From assembly GCA_017618275.1 (NCBI GenBank), contig JAFZUS010000125.1:1-48999 (forward strand): DNA of 48,999 nt, written 5' to 3'. Positions 1-8,276 of this stretch are shown here, in pieces. The notes below the pieces were generated by a model. The model made no database searches and was not told the DNA's origin. It saw only the letters and a list, made by a program, of their open reading frames with translations. The position numbers and the translations under genes were made by a program. Source of the stretch: Prevotella sp. (GTDB taxonomy: Bacteria > Bacteroidota > Bacteroidia > Bacteroidales > Bacteroidaceae). How positions within the stretch are numbered: position 1 is the first letter of the stretch; every line of letters begins with the position of its first letter.

Positions 1-67
1 AATATAATTAATATATATTAACATTATTCTTTATTATTCTTCTGTGCGAAACTACAAATTTCCAAAA

Positions 68-99
68 ACGACGTTACGACGCTACGACGTTACGACGCT
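68..99. repeat. Two tandem copies of a 16-bp unit (ACGACGTTACGACGCT)
   Basis: Bases 68-83 and 84-99 are identical 16-mers placed head to tail in the AT-rich stretch before the first gene. The core GTTACGACGCTAC resembles the GTTACGACACTAC that runs through the 21-bp tandem array near 37.8 kb (opposite strand), so this may be a dispersed simple-repeat family. Nothing else is recognisable in bases 1-170. Confidence 0.7.
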
Positions 100-192
100 T
101 GAGATTCTTGACTCACTCAAGGAGGCTTTTATTTTTACAAGTTTTAACTAGAAGTTTTGCCGTAGATATTAGGTTTCAAAGGTTTTTCTTTG

Positions 193-200
193 TACCTTTG
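193..200 (+). promoter_or_regulatory. Bacteroidota -7 promoter element for the GH2-like gene
   Basis: TACCTTTG matches the TAnnTTTG -7 consensus of the Bacteroidota primary sigma factor and lies 19 bases before the ATG at 220. No clean TTTG -33 box lies 19-20 bases upstream; TTTC near 174 is the nearest candidate. Confidence 0.6.
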
Positions 201-219
201 CAATGTAATTCAATAGACG

Positions 220-2343
220 ATGATCAGATTATTATTCATATACATATTATGTATGGTAAGTGGGCTGTCGGCTGCAGCGCAGGAAACGATAGAACTGACG
301 GGAGAGTGGGCGTATTCCGTCGGCGACTCTACACAGTATAACGATTATGTGACGCTGCCTGGGACGGTGCCGGCTAACGAAAAGGTTTGGCTCAGCAAGA
401 GTGTCTACGTGCCACAGACATGGGAGAAGAAACATGTCACGCTCTTCCTGGAGCGTCCACTCGGCGAGACAACGCTCTTTGTGAATGGTCAGGAGGCAGG
501 TCGACAGACATCGCTCATCATTCCCCATCAGTATGATATTTCTGACTATCTGGTGCCAGGTCAGCGCAACAAGATTGCCATCTGTGTCAATAAGGGTATC
601 GTGGGGCTGATGGGACTGAAGACACAGTCGAAGAAACTCTATATCGATAAGTGGACGATGAGACCTGACATACAAATGGGACTGGTACATCAGACATTTA
701 ATATAGGAGGCACTAAGCGTTTAATCGGGGGTGATGTGCTGTATGGAGACGTTTGGCAGATAGGTCATGAAGACAAGCAACCCATCGAATGGGGCAACTA
801 TCTGGAAGATCGGCAGATGTCCATAACGGCTTTTCTGGGCAACGAGACATATCTGTGGGATGAGTTCCGGCCTAGGCTCTACGGGATTTGCGCTACTCTC
901 GGCAACGAATATCAGGAGAAGAAGTTCGGTATACGCATGTTCTCCGTGAATAGCGGACAACTCTGTATCAACGGCTGTCCGATATGGCTGAACGGAATGG
1001 TGGAAGACGGTAGTCGCTTCTCTGAGACGGGTTATCCCCCGATGGACGAGGACACCTGGACGGATATCTTCAAGAAATGCGAGGAGTACGGTCTCAACTA
1101 TATGCGATTCCGTGGCTATTGTCCGCCTGAGGCTGCTTTTGCCGCTGCCGACAAGATAGGTTTCTATTTGCAGACAGACAGTTGTGGGGAGACAGAGTTG
1201 CAACAGATGATGGAAACCTACGGGCATCACCCCTCGCTGATGATGCTGACACCATACAGTGCTGTCACACAGAGAATTCAGGAGTTGGGACCGTGGCCTG
1301 CCTTCCCTGATACCAAGGAGGTGCGCGACAAGTTGCGCGACAATGGGATGGCTTATCAGGCAGAACTCTTTATGATGGCCAGCGGCAAGCAGCAGACGCT
1401 CCGTTATAAGGACGAGATAGAGCAGAATCTCCGTGACAAGGACAAGGCCGGCTTTCTGATGCCATCGTTCTCGCCCTATGCCAAAGCGGAAGAGTGGAGG
1501 GAGTTCTGCTCGCCAGTGGTTGCGCTGGCACAATTCCCGAAGTACGTCTATGCCAATACCGACTCGCTGATTGTGCCTGTCGGAATATACAATGCCATGT
1601 ATGGGGAAATCCAGAACACACGCACAGCCTTTTATATCTCGGACGACAGCATGAAGGTCAAAACGGGCGGCATCCTGTCTGTGGGCAAAATCCCTGTGGC
1701 GAAGAATGTAGCGGCCGGTACCGTCTGCTTCCCCCTCGACAGTATCAAGAAACCGGAAAGACTGTCGCTGGTCGTGACTGTGGCAGGGAAACTGAAGAAC
1801 AAGTGGGACTTCTGGGTCTATCCGACGGATAGCGTAGAGACGGTGGATGTGCCTCAGGATATCTGTATCACCGACACGCTCAACGCCAAGGCGCTGGATG
1901 TGCTGAAGAATGGCGGAAAGGTCTTGTTGACGGCCCGTGGAAAGGTGCAGTACAATGGTCGCGAGGCACTGGGAACCTATATCGAGCAGTCGCATCCGCT
2001 CTTCAAGTACGACTTTCCTACCGATATGTGGGCCAACCGCAACTGGCAGGAGTTGTTGGACGGGTCGCTGGCAATGGACCTGACGGCACTCCCCAAAGAC
2101 TATCTGTCGCCCATCCAACCCATCGACCAGCCGGAGACCTGTCGGAAACTGGGTATGCTGGTGGAGGCGAATGTGCTGAAAGGCAAGTTGTTGGTGACCA
2201 CGATGGATATCGCTAACGGTCTGGACCGTCGACTCGTGGCCCGTCAGATGCGCAAGGCCATCCTGTCCTATATGCAAGGCGACGACTTCAAACCCGTCAT
2301 CACCCTCCAGCCCCAGACGGTCAGTAGTCTGATAACAAAATAA
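220..2343 (+). CDS. Secreted GH2-like protein, probably catalytically degenerate
   Basis: The 707-residue product starts with a signal peptide (residues 1-21, cleavage after SAAAQ). Residues about 45-125 resemble the jelly-roll sugar-binding domain of family 2 glycoside hydrolases (LPGTVPANE, LFVNGQEAG, YDISDYL). Residues about 255-325 resemble the start of the GH2 TIM barrel (LNGMVEDGSRF, YGLNYMRFRGYCPPEAAF, GFYLQ). Active relatives continue with a GNE motif carrying the acid/base glutamate after HPS; here the text reads HPSLMMLTPYS, so that glutamate is absent. Later pieces (WREFCSPVVALAQFPKYVY, KWDFWVYP) still match the large Bacteroidota GH2 proteins, but the protein is shorter than the 900-1000 residues I expect for them. 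It is probably a non-catalytic or decaying relative. The reading frame is intact and a promoter box precedes it. Confidence 0.6.
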   Translation: MIRLLFIYILCMVSGLSAAAQETIELTGEWAYSVGDSTQYNDYVTLPGTVPANEKVWLSKSVYVPQTWEKKHVTLFLERPLGETTLFVNGQEAGRQTSLIIPHQYDISDYLVPGQRNKIAICVNKGIVGLMGLKTQSKKLYIDKWTMRPDIQMGLVHQTFNIGGTKRLIGGDVLYGDVWQIGHEDKQPIEWGNYLEDRQMSITAFLGNETYLWDEFRPRLYGICATLGNEYQEKKFGIRMFSVNSGQLCINGCPIWLNGMVEDGSRFSETGYPPMDEDTWTDIFKKCEEYGLNYMRFRGYCPPEAAFAAADKIGFYLQTDSCGETELQQMMETYGHHPSLMMLTPYSAVTQRIQELGPWPAFPDTKEVRDKLRDNGMAYQAELFMMASGKQQTLRYKDEIEQNLRDKDKAGFLMPSFSPYAKAEEWREFCSPVVALAQFPKYVYANTDSLIVPVGIYNAMYGEIQNTRTAFYISDDSMKVKTGGILSVGKIPVAKNVAAGTVCFPLDSIKKPERLSLVVTVAGKLKNKWDFWVYPTDSVETVDVPQDICITDTLNAKALDVLKNGGKVLLTARGKVQYNGREALGTYIEQSHPLFKYDFPTDMWANRNWQELLDGSLAMDLTALPKDYLSPIQPIDQPETCRKLGMLVEANVLKGKLLVTTMDIANGLDRRLVARQMRKAILSYMQGDDFKPVITLQPQTVSSLITK

Positions 2344-2363
2344 GAGGCCGTCTGGCCTCTTAT
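2340..2363 (-). terminator. Rho-independent terminator of tRNA-Lys, overlapping the GH2-like gene's stop codon
   Basis: A perfect 10-bp stem (ATAAGAGGCC / GGCCTCTTAT) has a GTCT loop. Read on the minus strand it follows tRNA-Lys and is trailed by TTTTGTTAT, so it best fits termination of the tRNA transcript. The plus-strand gene's TAA (2341-2343) is inside the stem, so it could serve both convergent units. Confidence 0.7.
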
Positions 2364-2367
2364 CCTG

Positions 2368-2440
2368 TGATCCGTTTGGGGCTCGAACCCAAGACCCCAA
2401 CATTAAAAGTGTTGTGCTCTACCGACTGAGCTAACGGATC
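2368..2440 (-). tRNA. tRNA-Lys (anticodon TTT)
   Basis: Read on the minus strand this is a complete 73-nt cloverleaf: acceptor GATCCGT/ACGGATC, D-arm GCTC/GAGC, anticodon stem CAACA/TGTTG around loop CTTTTAA (anticodon TTT, plus-strand 2405-2407), T-arm TTGGG/CCCAA with TTCGAGC, discriminator A. No CCA is encoded. Confidence 0.95.
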
Positions 2441-2473
2441 AACCTTAAATGTGCAATCTTTCGAAAGCGGCTG

Positions 2474-2505
2474 CAAAGGTACGACTTTTTCCTGAAACTA
2501 CCAAA
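2474..2505 (-). promoter_or_regulatory. Promoter of tRNA-Lys
   Basis: On the minus strand TTTG (plus 2502-2505) is followed by exactly 20 bases and then TACCTTTG (plus 2474-2481), an ideal Bacteroidota promoter about 34 bases upstream of the tRNA. It overlaps the last part of the tdk transcript. Confidence 0.8.
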
Positions 2506-2506
2506 T

Positions 2507-3097
2507 TTATTCGGATGAATTTTGCTCTTTGAGCGATTTTTGATAGCAATCACGGCATAAAGGCTCGTATTCCTGGGTCTCTCCGAGCAGTACACGCTTG
2601 TCGTTCTGCACGGTACGATGGCTGACATATGCCAGGTTGCCGCACTTGACGCAGATGGCATGAACCTTCGTCACATCGTCGGCAATGGCGCAGAGGGCAG
2701 GCATCGGGCCGAAGGGAACACCCTTGTAGTCCATGTCGAGGCCTGCGATGATGACACGCACCCCCCGATAGGCCAGTTCATTGCAGACATCCACCAGTCC
2801 CATGTCGAAGAACTGTGCCTCGTCGATGCCCACCACGTCGATGTCTGACGACAACAGCAGGATACTTGCCGACGAGTCGATGGGTGTCGACTGGATATGC
2901 TTCTGGTCGTGACTCACCACGTCCTCCTCTGAATAGCGTACGTCGATGGCCGGTTTGAATATCTCCACCTTCTGCTTGGCGAACTGTGCCCTGCGGAGCC
3001 TTCTGATGAGTTCTTCCGTCTTGCCCGAGAACATCGAGCCGCACACCACTTCGATTCTTCCGGGACGGTGCGCCTCTCCTGCGATATTTCCTGTCAT
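2507..3097 (-). CDS. tdk: Thymidine kinase
   Basis: This enzyme phosphorylates thymidine in the nucleotide salvage pathway. The Walker A loop [11 protein letters not shown] is near residues 20-30. A DEAQFF motif follows (Walker B and magnesium site), then a lasso region, then the structural zinc cysteines CVKC and CRDC near the C-terminus. This is the type II (tetrameric) TK family, and 196 residues is a normal length. The frame is open up to 3145, but that earlier start lies inside or before the promoter (TAATTTTG at 3115-3122, minus strand), so the ATG at 3097, about 10 bases from the expected transcription start, is chosen. It is transcribed divergently from rsmI. Confidence 0.93.
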   Translation of the reverse strand: MTGNIAGEAHRPGRIEVVCGSMFSGKTEELIRRLRRAQFAKQKVEIFKPAIDVRYSEEDVVSHDQKHIQSTPIDSSASILLLSSDIDVVGIDEAQFFDMGLVDVCNELAYRGVRVIIAGLDMDYKGVPFGPMPALCAIADDVTKVHAICVKCGNLAYVSHRTVQNDKRVLLGETQEYEPLCRDCYQKSLKEQNSSE

Positions 3098-3114
3098 TTG
3101 CGTTATATTTTCTG

Positions 3115-3146
3115 CAAAATTACAAATACGTTTTAAAAATTGCAAA
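3115..3146 (-). promoter_or_regulatory. Promoter of tdk
   Basis: Minus strand TTTG (plus 3143-3146), 20 bases, TAATTTTG (plus 3115-3122). The ATG lies 17 bases after the -7 box, which implies a leader of roughly 10 nt. Confidence 0.8.
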
Positions 3147-3161
3147 GTTTTTAGTGTTTTT

Positions 3162-3193
3162 TTTGTCTGTTATAATTATTTAGGCTAATTTTG
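3162..3193 (+). promoter_or_regulatory. Promoter of rsmI
   Basis: TTTG (3162-3165), 20 bases, TAATTTTG (3186-3193). Only nine bases separate the -7 box from the ATG at 3203. The -33 box lies just 15 bp from that of the divergent tdk promoter. Confidence 0.8.
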
Positions 3194-3202
3194 CCAACTG
3201 TT

Positions 3203-3883
3203 ATGGGCATATTGTATATTGTACCGACCCCCGTCGGGAATATGGAAGATATGACATTCCGTGCCATCCGTATATTAAAGGAGGTGGACTTGGTACTGGC
3301 GGAAGATACCCGGACATCGGGCATCCTGCTGAAACACTACGAGATCAAGAACTCGCTGATGTCGCACCATAAGTTCAATGAGCACGGCACCTCGGCAGCC
3401 ATCGTCAACCGTCTGCTGGCCGGTGAGAATGTCGCCCTGATCAGCGATGCAGGCACGCCAGGCATCAGTGATCCCGGGTTCTTCCTCGTCCGTGAGGCCG
3501 TCAGGGCTGGGGTGGAGGTGCAGTGCCTGCCCGGGGCCACAGCCTTCGTGCCGGCCTTGGTGTCGAGCGGACTGCCTTGCGACCGTTTCGCCTTCGAGGG
3601 GTTCCTGCCTCAGAAGAAAGGGCGTCAGACAAAACTCCTCTCCCTGAAGGATGAGCAGCGCACCATGATCTTCTATGAGTCGCCCTACCGGTTGGTGAAG
3701 ACGTTGGAACAGTTTGCTGAGGTATATGGCCCAGACCGTCAGGTGAGTGTCTGCCGTGAGATATCCAAGGTACACGAAGAGAGCGTGCGAGGTACATTGG
3801 AGGAGGTGGCGGCCCATTTCAAGGCGCATGCGCCGAAGGGTGAGATCGTCATCGTCCTTGAGGGCGCAAAAGAGAATGGATAA
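3203..3883 (+). CDS. rsmI: 16S rRNA (cytidine1402-2'-O)-methyltransferase
   Basis: RsmI uses S-adenosylmethionine to 2'-O-methylate C1402 in the decoding centre of 16S rRNA. The 226-residue protein has the tetrapyrrole-methylase fold signature: YIVPTPVGNMEDMTFRA at the N-terminus, LAEDTRTSGILL, and the SAM-binding loop ALISDAGTPGISDPG, followed by CLPGATAFVPALV and FEGFLPQKKG. The frame opens 12 bases earlier at a TTG, but that codon lies in the -7 promoter box, so the ATG at 3203 is the start. Twenty-five bases separate it from the lipoprotein gene downstream, which may be co-transcribed. Confidence 0.93.
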   Translation: MGILYIVPTPVGNMEDMTFRAIRILKEVDLVLAEDTRTSGILLKHYEIKNSLMSHHKFNEHGTSAAIVNRLLAGENVALISDAGTPGISDPGFFLVREAVRAGVEVQCLPGATAFVPALVSSGLPCDRFAFEGFLPQKKGRQTKLLSLKDEQRTMIFYESPYRLVKTLEQFAEVYGPDRQVSVCREISKVHEESVRGTLEEVAAHFKAHAPKGEIVIVLEGAKENG

Positions 3884-3908
3884 TTGTTAGTTTAATTAAA
3901 TAAAGATT

Positions 3909-4775
3909 ATGAAGAAATTAGCATTTTTGGCCGTATGTGCGCTGGCAGTCGCCAGTTGTACTGACGGAGTGAAACAAGCACAACTCGCTGCCGAGATGCA
4001 GCGTGACTCTCTGAATCAGATCATTGCCCAGAAGGAGAATGAGATTACTGATATGATGACCACCTTCAGTGACATCGAGGAGGGCTTCCGTGAGATTACT
4101 GAGGCTCAGAGCCGTGTGACGCTGGCCAAGCAGGGCGAGGGAACGAGCAGTGCCCAGCGCATACGCGAGAATATGCAGTTCATCCAGTCGACGATGAAGC
4201 AGAACAAGGAACTCATCAACAAACTGAAGCAGCAGGTGCGCGAGGGAAGTGTCAAGAGCGAACAGTTGAAGAAACTGGTGGAGAACCTGACCCAGCAGAT
4301 GGAGGAGAAAGAGCGTCAGTTGATGTCTCTTCGTGAGGAACTGGACAAGAAGGACATCCACATTGCCGAACTCGACGAGCAGGTGGCTGACCTGAATACG
4401 AATGTGGAGAATCTGACGGAGGAGACCACTCAGAAGACCCAGACCATCAATCAGCAGGACAAGCAGTTGAACACCGCTTGGTTTGTGTTTGGCACCAAGG
4501 ATGAACTGAAGAAGCAGAACATCCTGACGAAGGAAGGCTTGTTCAAAAAGACGAGGCTGTTGGAGAAGGACTTCAACAAGGAGTATTTTACCAAGATTGA
4601 TATCCGTATCGACAAGGAGATCAAACTCTACAGCAAGTCGGCCGATATTCTGACCTCACATCCCTCAAGTTCGTACACATTGCAGCCGGATGCCAACAAA
4701 CAATATGTACTTCGCATCACCGACCCACAACTCTTCTGGTCTACCAGCAAGTATCTTGTGATACAGGTGAAGTAA
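3909..4775 (+). CDS. Coiled-coil lipoprotein (Cbp1-like family, putative)
   Basis: The 288-residue protein has a short lipoprotein signal with lipobox VASC (Cys17). Residues about 20-195 are a long, heptad-rich coiled coil (ELINKLKQQVREG, QMEEKERQLMSLREEL, QVADLNTNVENLTEET). A compact C-terminal domain of about 95 residues follows (WFVFGTKDELKKQNIL, EYFTKIDIRIDKEIKLYSK, ADILTSHPSSSY, FWSTSKYLVIQVK). From memory this arrangement matches Bacteroidales proteins annotated as Cbp1-family collagen-binding adhesins. The C-terminal domain is the recognisable part; collagen binding is not shown by the sequence. It is expected at the cell envelope, anchored in the outer or inner membrane. A strong terminator follows directly. 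Confidence 0.7.
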   Translation: MKKLAFLAVCALAVASCTDGVKQAQLAAEMQRDSLNQIIAQKENEITDMMTTFSDIEEGFREITEAQSRVTLAKQGEGTSSAQRIRENMQFIQSTMKQNKELINKLKQQVREGSVKSEQLKKLVENLTQQMEEKERQLMSLREELDKKDIHIAELDEQVADLNTNVENLTEETTQKTQTINQQDKQLNTAWFVFGTKDELKKQNILTKEGLFKKTRLLEKDFNKEYFTKIDIRIDKEIKLYSKSADILTSHPSSSYTLQPDANKQYVLRITDPQLFWSTSKYLVIQVK

Positions 4776-4798
4776 ATAAATACCAAACAATGAAAATG

Positions 4799-4824
4799 CG
4801 GGTGCTCAAAGCACCCGTTTTTTG
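4799..4824 (+). terminator. Rho-independent terminator after the coiled-coil lipoprotein gene
   Basis: Perfect 8-bp GC-rich stem CGGGTGCT/AGCACCCG (4799-4806, 4810-4817), a CAA loop, and a run of six T. Confidence 0.88.
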
Positions 4825-4871
4825 TTGCGTTTTATTCGACTTTTCAGTTGATAAACATCAATTGTAAAAGG

Positions 4872-5100
4872 GGAAAATGTTAAAAAACGACGCTCAAATG
4901 TGATTTTTTTATAAAATTATTCGTTTTTTAGAAACATGTACACTATTTTTGCAGGTTGAAAAAGTCAAAAAGGGGTAAAGTACCAACACCTCAGCCCCCT
5001 GTTAGTACTTAATTATATATATGTACACGAACATTATTTATTTAATTGTATAATCAACAAAAAGAGAGAATTTATGGAAAAAAGACTAGCGTTGTTTTTT
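4872..5100 (+). repeat. Duplicated susC promoter-leader module, copy 1
   Basis: This stretch is closely repeated at about 10012-10255. Identical blocks include 34 bases over the promoter's upstream part (4897-4930 = 10031-10064), the 17-mer CAACACCTCAGCCCCCT (4984-5000 = 10118-10134) in the untranslated leader, CGAACATT, and AACAAAAAGAGAGA just before the ATG. Similarity continues into the signal peptide and the first 95 codons. Confidence 0.85.
4944..4951 (+). promoter_or_regulatory. Promoter -7 box of the first susC operon
   Basis: TATTTTTG fits TAnnTTTG; TTCG at 4920-4923 lies 20 bases upstream as a weak -33. The start codon is 122 bases downstream, so the mRNA has a long 5' leader that is duplicated before the second susC gene. 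Confidence 0.6.
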
Positions 5101-8100
5101 GCCAGTTTCTTCCTTTGTGTAGGAAGCGTACTGGCTCAGACAAAGGTTACTGGTACTGTGTATTCTCAGGAAGACGGTCAGCCGATCATTGGTGCTGCTG
5201 TCAAGGTGGATGGTACGCAGACTGGTATGTTGACTGACGTAAACGGTAAGTTCACGCTGACGTTGCCAGAAGGTAAGAATCAGATTACCGTTTCCTATCT
5301 GGGTTATCTTACACAGACGTTGGCAGCCAAGAACGGCATGCGCATTTTCTTGAAAGCCGATGCCGCAACCCTCGATGAGGTGGTGGTGACAGCCATGGGT
5401 ATCTCACGTGAGAAGAAAGCCCTGGGTTATGCCGTCAGTGAAATTGATGCCGAAGAACTTATCAAGAGCCGTGGTGGTTTGAGCAACCCGGTGAATGCCC
5501 TTCAGGGTAAGGTTGCTGGTCTGCAGATCAGTTCTGGTGCCGGCTCTATGGGTGGTTCTTCCAAGGTGCTTATCCGTGGTAACAACTCACTGAGTGGTTC
5601 CAACCAGCCCCTTTTCGTGGTTGACGGTGTACCCATCGAAGGAAAAGACTTTAACTCTACTGAAACCCAGCGTGGTGGTGGCGGTTACGACTATGGTAAC
5701 CTGATTCAGGACCTGAACCCCGATGATATTGAGAATGTCTCTGTGTTGAAGGGTGCTGCTGCATCTGCTTTGTATGGTAGCCGTGCTTCGAATGGTGTCA
5801 TCATGATTACGACGAAGAAGGCTCAGAAACAGCAGGGCCTCGGTGTGGAATTCAGTTCTACTTTGGGCATCGAGCGTGTCACGAAACTGCCTAAACTGCA
5901 GTCAGAGTACGGTGGCGGTTATGGTTATATGTCACTCGACGGCTTTGATGATTTTGATGAGGTTGAGATCAATGGCGTGACCTACACTGTGCCCGACTAT
6001 GCTTTGGATGAGAGTTGGGGTCCGAAACTCGACGGTCGTCAGGTGCTTTCATGGTATGACCTCGCCAAGTGGGAGGCTAACGGTAGGGTAGGTAACCCCA
6101 CAACCTCTGCTTGGAGTGCTCCGAAGCATGACTATGAGGACTTCTTCGAGACAGGTATCTCGTTCACCAACAACGTGGCTATCTCGCAGGTGTATGACAA
6201 CAGCGCTTTCCGTATCAGTTACACGAACACAAGTCTGGACGGCTATCTGCCCAACAGTTCGATGTATAAGAACATCTTCAATGTGAATGGTAACATCATG
6301 AGTCCTGACAAGAAGTTGAACGTATTCACCAGCGTGAACTACTATAACAGCCGTGCCAAGGGTCGTCAGGATACTGGTTACGGTGACAACAACATCATGG
6401 TGAAGTTCGTGCAGTGGGGTCAGCGTCAGTTGGATATGGACGAACTGAAGGATATGTACAAGTATCCCGACGGCACTATGGCTACATGGAACCGTAATGC
6501 CGTTGACGATCCTACGGCTGCTTACCACAACAACCAGTACTGGAGCCGCTACATGAACTACGAGAACGATACTCGTAACCGTATCTACGGTAATGTCGGT
6601 GTCAGTTATCAGATTCTTCCTCAGTTGAAGGCTCAGTACAAGGTAAACCTCGACTTCTTCGTTGACAAGCAGTACGAGCGCAACGCCGTAGGTTCGCAGG
6701 AGGAGTCACGTTACGAGGAGATTTCCCGTCAGCAGTACGAGATCAACCATGAGTTCATGCTGATGTACAACCAGACATTCAATGATTTCTCACTCAATGC
6801 CAACCTGGGTGCGAACATCATGAAGAACCACTACGAGTATGTGTATGGTGAGACGCAGGGCGGACTTGCCATCCCTGAGTTCTATAACCTGGCTAACTCG
6901 CTGACACAGGCTGCCGGCTATAACTATCGCCGTGAGAAGTCTATCAACTCACTCTTCGGTGACGTAACATTGGGTTGGAAGAATATGCTCTATCTGGAGG
7001 CTACCGTCCGTGGTGACAAGTCTTCAACACTGCCGAAGGATAACAATACCTACGTGTATCCCTCTGTAACGGGTAGTTTCGTGTTCTCAGAACTGCTGAA
7101 GGAAAAGGCTCCTTGGTTGAGTTTCGGTAAGGTACGCCTCGGCTTCGCTAAGGTGGGTAACGACACTGATCCCTATCAACTCTACAACGTATTCTCACAG
7201 TACACCAACATCGACTCTACGACACCAGGTTATCGTCTGCCTAACACCATGCAGAACCCCGACTTGAAGCCTGAGTCAACCACATCATTTGAGGCTGGTC
7301 TTGAGATGAGTTTCTTCAACAATCGTCTGGGCTTCGACGTTACCTACTATCAGACGAACACGAAGGACGAGATCCTGCCACTGTCAGTTTCTGGTACAAC
7401 GGGTTACATCTACAAGTATGTGAACTCAGGTGAGATCGAGAACAAGGGTATCGAGATTGGCGTTCACGCTACACCTGTCAAGACGCATGACTTCGAGTGG
7501 AATACCAACCTGACGCTTGCCCACAACAAGAATAAGGTGAAATCGCTGGCCGATGGTGTTGACTACTATCGTATCGCCAGTGCTCCGTTCCTCGTAGAGA
7601 TCGGTGCTATGGTTGGCGAGGAATACGGTGTCATTATGGGTACGAACTACTTGTATGACGACAACGGCAACAAACTTGTTGACGAGGACGGTTTCTATAT
7701 GGCTACCGACGGCAATGAGGTGATTGGCCATATCTTCCCTGACTTCACTGGTGGTTGGAGCAACACGTTCCGTTACAAGAACTTTGATCTGGGCTTCCAA
7801 CTCGACTTCTCAAAGGGAGGTCAGTACTTCTCTACCACTTACCTGTGGGGTATGTATTGCGGTATGTTTGAGGAGACTGCTGCCAACAACGTGCGTGAGA
7901 CAGGCATCATCTCTGAGGGTTACACCGAGGCCGGCGTACCCAACACAACCGTTATCTCTGCTCGCGACTACTACGAGAACTTCTACTCAGGTCCTGCTGC
8001 ACAGAGCCTGCTGAAGAGTGACTATATCAAGTTGCGTGAGGTAAGCCTCGGCTATACCTTCAAACTGAATCCGCTCTGGTTCGTGAAGAGTCTGCGTCTC

Positions 8101-8256
8101 TCTGCATACGGTCGTAACCTCGCTGTATGGGGACCCGATGTGAAGCACTTCGATCCTGAGATGATTGTGACGGGCTCTGGTAATATTCAGGGTGTTGAAG
8201 GTGGTGCTACTCCGATGGTTTCTACCTATGGTTTCACAGTTAATATGAAATTCTAA
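5074..8256 (+). CDS. SusC/RagA-type TonB-dependent outer-membrane transporter
   Basis: The 1060-residue protein is the barrel of a SusCD nutrient importer. It has a signal peptide (1-21, SVLAQ), a carboxypeptidase-regulatory-like domain (about 23-105: VTGTVYSQEDGQPIIGAAV), the TonB-box-like DEVVVTAMG, a plug domain (about 115-235: NALQGKVAGLQI, VLIRGNNSLSGSNQPLFVVDGVPI, VSVLKGAAASALYGSRASNGVIMITTK) and a 22-strand-type barrel ending in aromatic F at the C-terminus (GFTVNMKF). The susD-like gene follows after 20 bases. No regulator gene (hybrid two-component, ECF sigma/anti-sigma, SusR) adjoins it. The substrate cannot be read from the sequence; the N-terminal extension typical of anti-sigma-regulated SusCs is absent. 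Confidence 0.93.
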   Translation: MEKRLALFFASFFLCVGSVLAQTKVTGTVYSQEDGQPIIGAAVKVDGTQTGMLTDVNGKFTLTLPEGKNQITVSYLGYLTQTLAAKNGMRIFLKADAATLDEVVVTAMGISREKKALGYAVSEIDAEELIKSRGGLSNPVNALQGKVAGLQISSGAGSMGGSSKVLIRGNNSLSGSNQPLFVVDGVPIEGKDFNSTETQRGGGGYDYGNLIQDLNPDDIENVSVLKGAAASALYGSRASNGVIMITTKKAQKQQGLGVEFSSTLGIERVTKLPKLQSEYGGGYGYMSLDGFDDFDEVEINGVTYTVPDYALDESWGPKLDGRQVLSWYDLAKWEANGRVGNPTTSAWSAPKHDYEDFFETGISFTNNVAISQVYDNSAFRISYTNTSLDGYLPNSSMYKNIFNVNGNIMSPDKKLNVFTSVNYYNSRAKGRQDTGYGDNNIMVKFVQWGQRQLDMDELKDMYKYPDGTMATWNRNAVDDPTAAYHNNQYWSRYMNYENDTRNRIYGNVGVSYQILPQLKAQYKVNLDFFVDKQYERNAVGSQEESRYEEISRQQYEINHEFMLMYNQTFNDFSLNANLGANIMKNHYEYVYGETQGGLAIPEFYNLANSLTQAAGYNYRREKSINSLFGDVTLGWKNMLYLEATVRGDKSSTLPKDNNTYVYPSVTGSFVFSELLKEKAPWLSFGKVRLGFAKVGNDTDPYQLYNVFSQYTNIDSTTPGYRLPNTMQNPDLKPESTTSFEAGLEMSFFNNRLGFDVTYYQTNTKDEILPLSVSGTTGYIYKYVNSGEIENKGIEIGVHATPVKTHDFEWNTNLTLAHNKNKVKSLADGVDYYRIASAPFLVEIGAMVGEEYGVIMGTNYLYDDNGNKLVDEDGFYMATDGNEVIGHIFPDFTGGWSNTFRYKNFDLGFQLDFSKGGQYFSTTYLWGMYCGMFEETAANNVRETGIISEGYTEAGVPNTTVISARDYYENFYSGPAAQSLLKSDYIKLREVSLGYTFKLNPLWFVKSLRLSAYGRNLAVWGPDVKHFDPEMIVTGSGNIQGVEGGATPMVSTYGFTVNMKF

Positions 8257-8276
8257 AACGAAGGAGGAAACAAGAT

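Noticed and set aside
721-2403. Long minus-strand open frame (560 codons) opposite the GH2-like gene
   Set aside because: Composition looks like a codon shadow (Leu/Arg/His/Gln-rich, no domain), no promoter or start signal, and it runs through tRNA-Lys.
3097-3145. Upstream extension of tdk (17 more residues)
   Set aside because: The region contains the tdk promoter, so it cannot be translated from that transcript.
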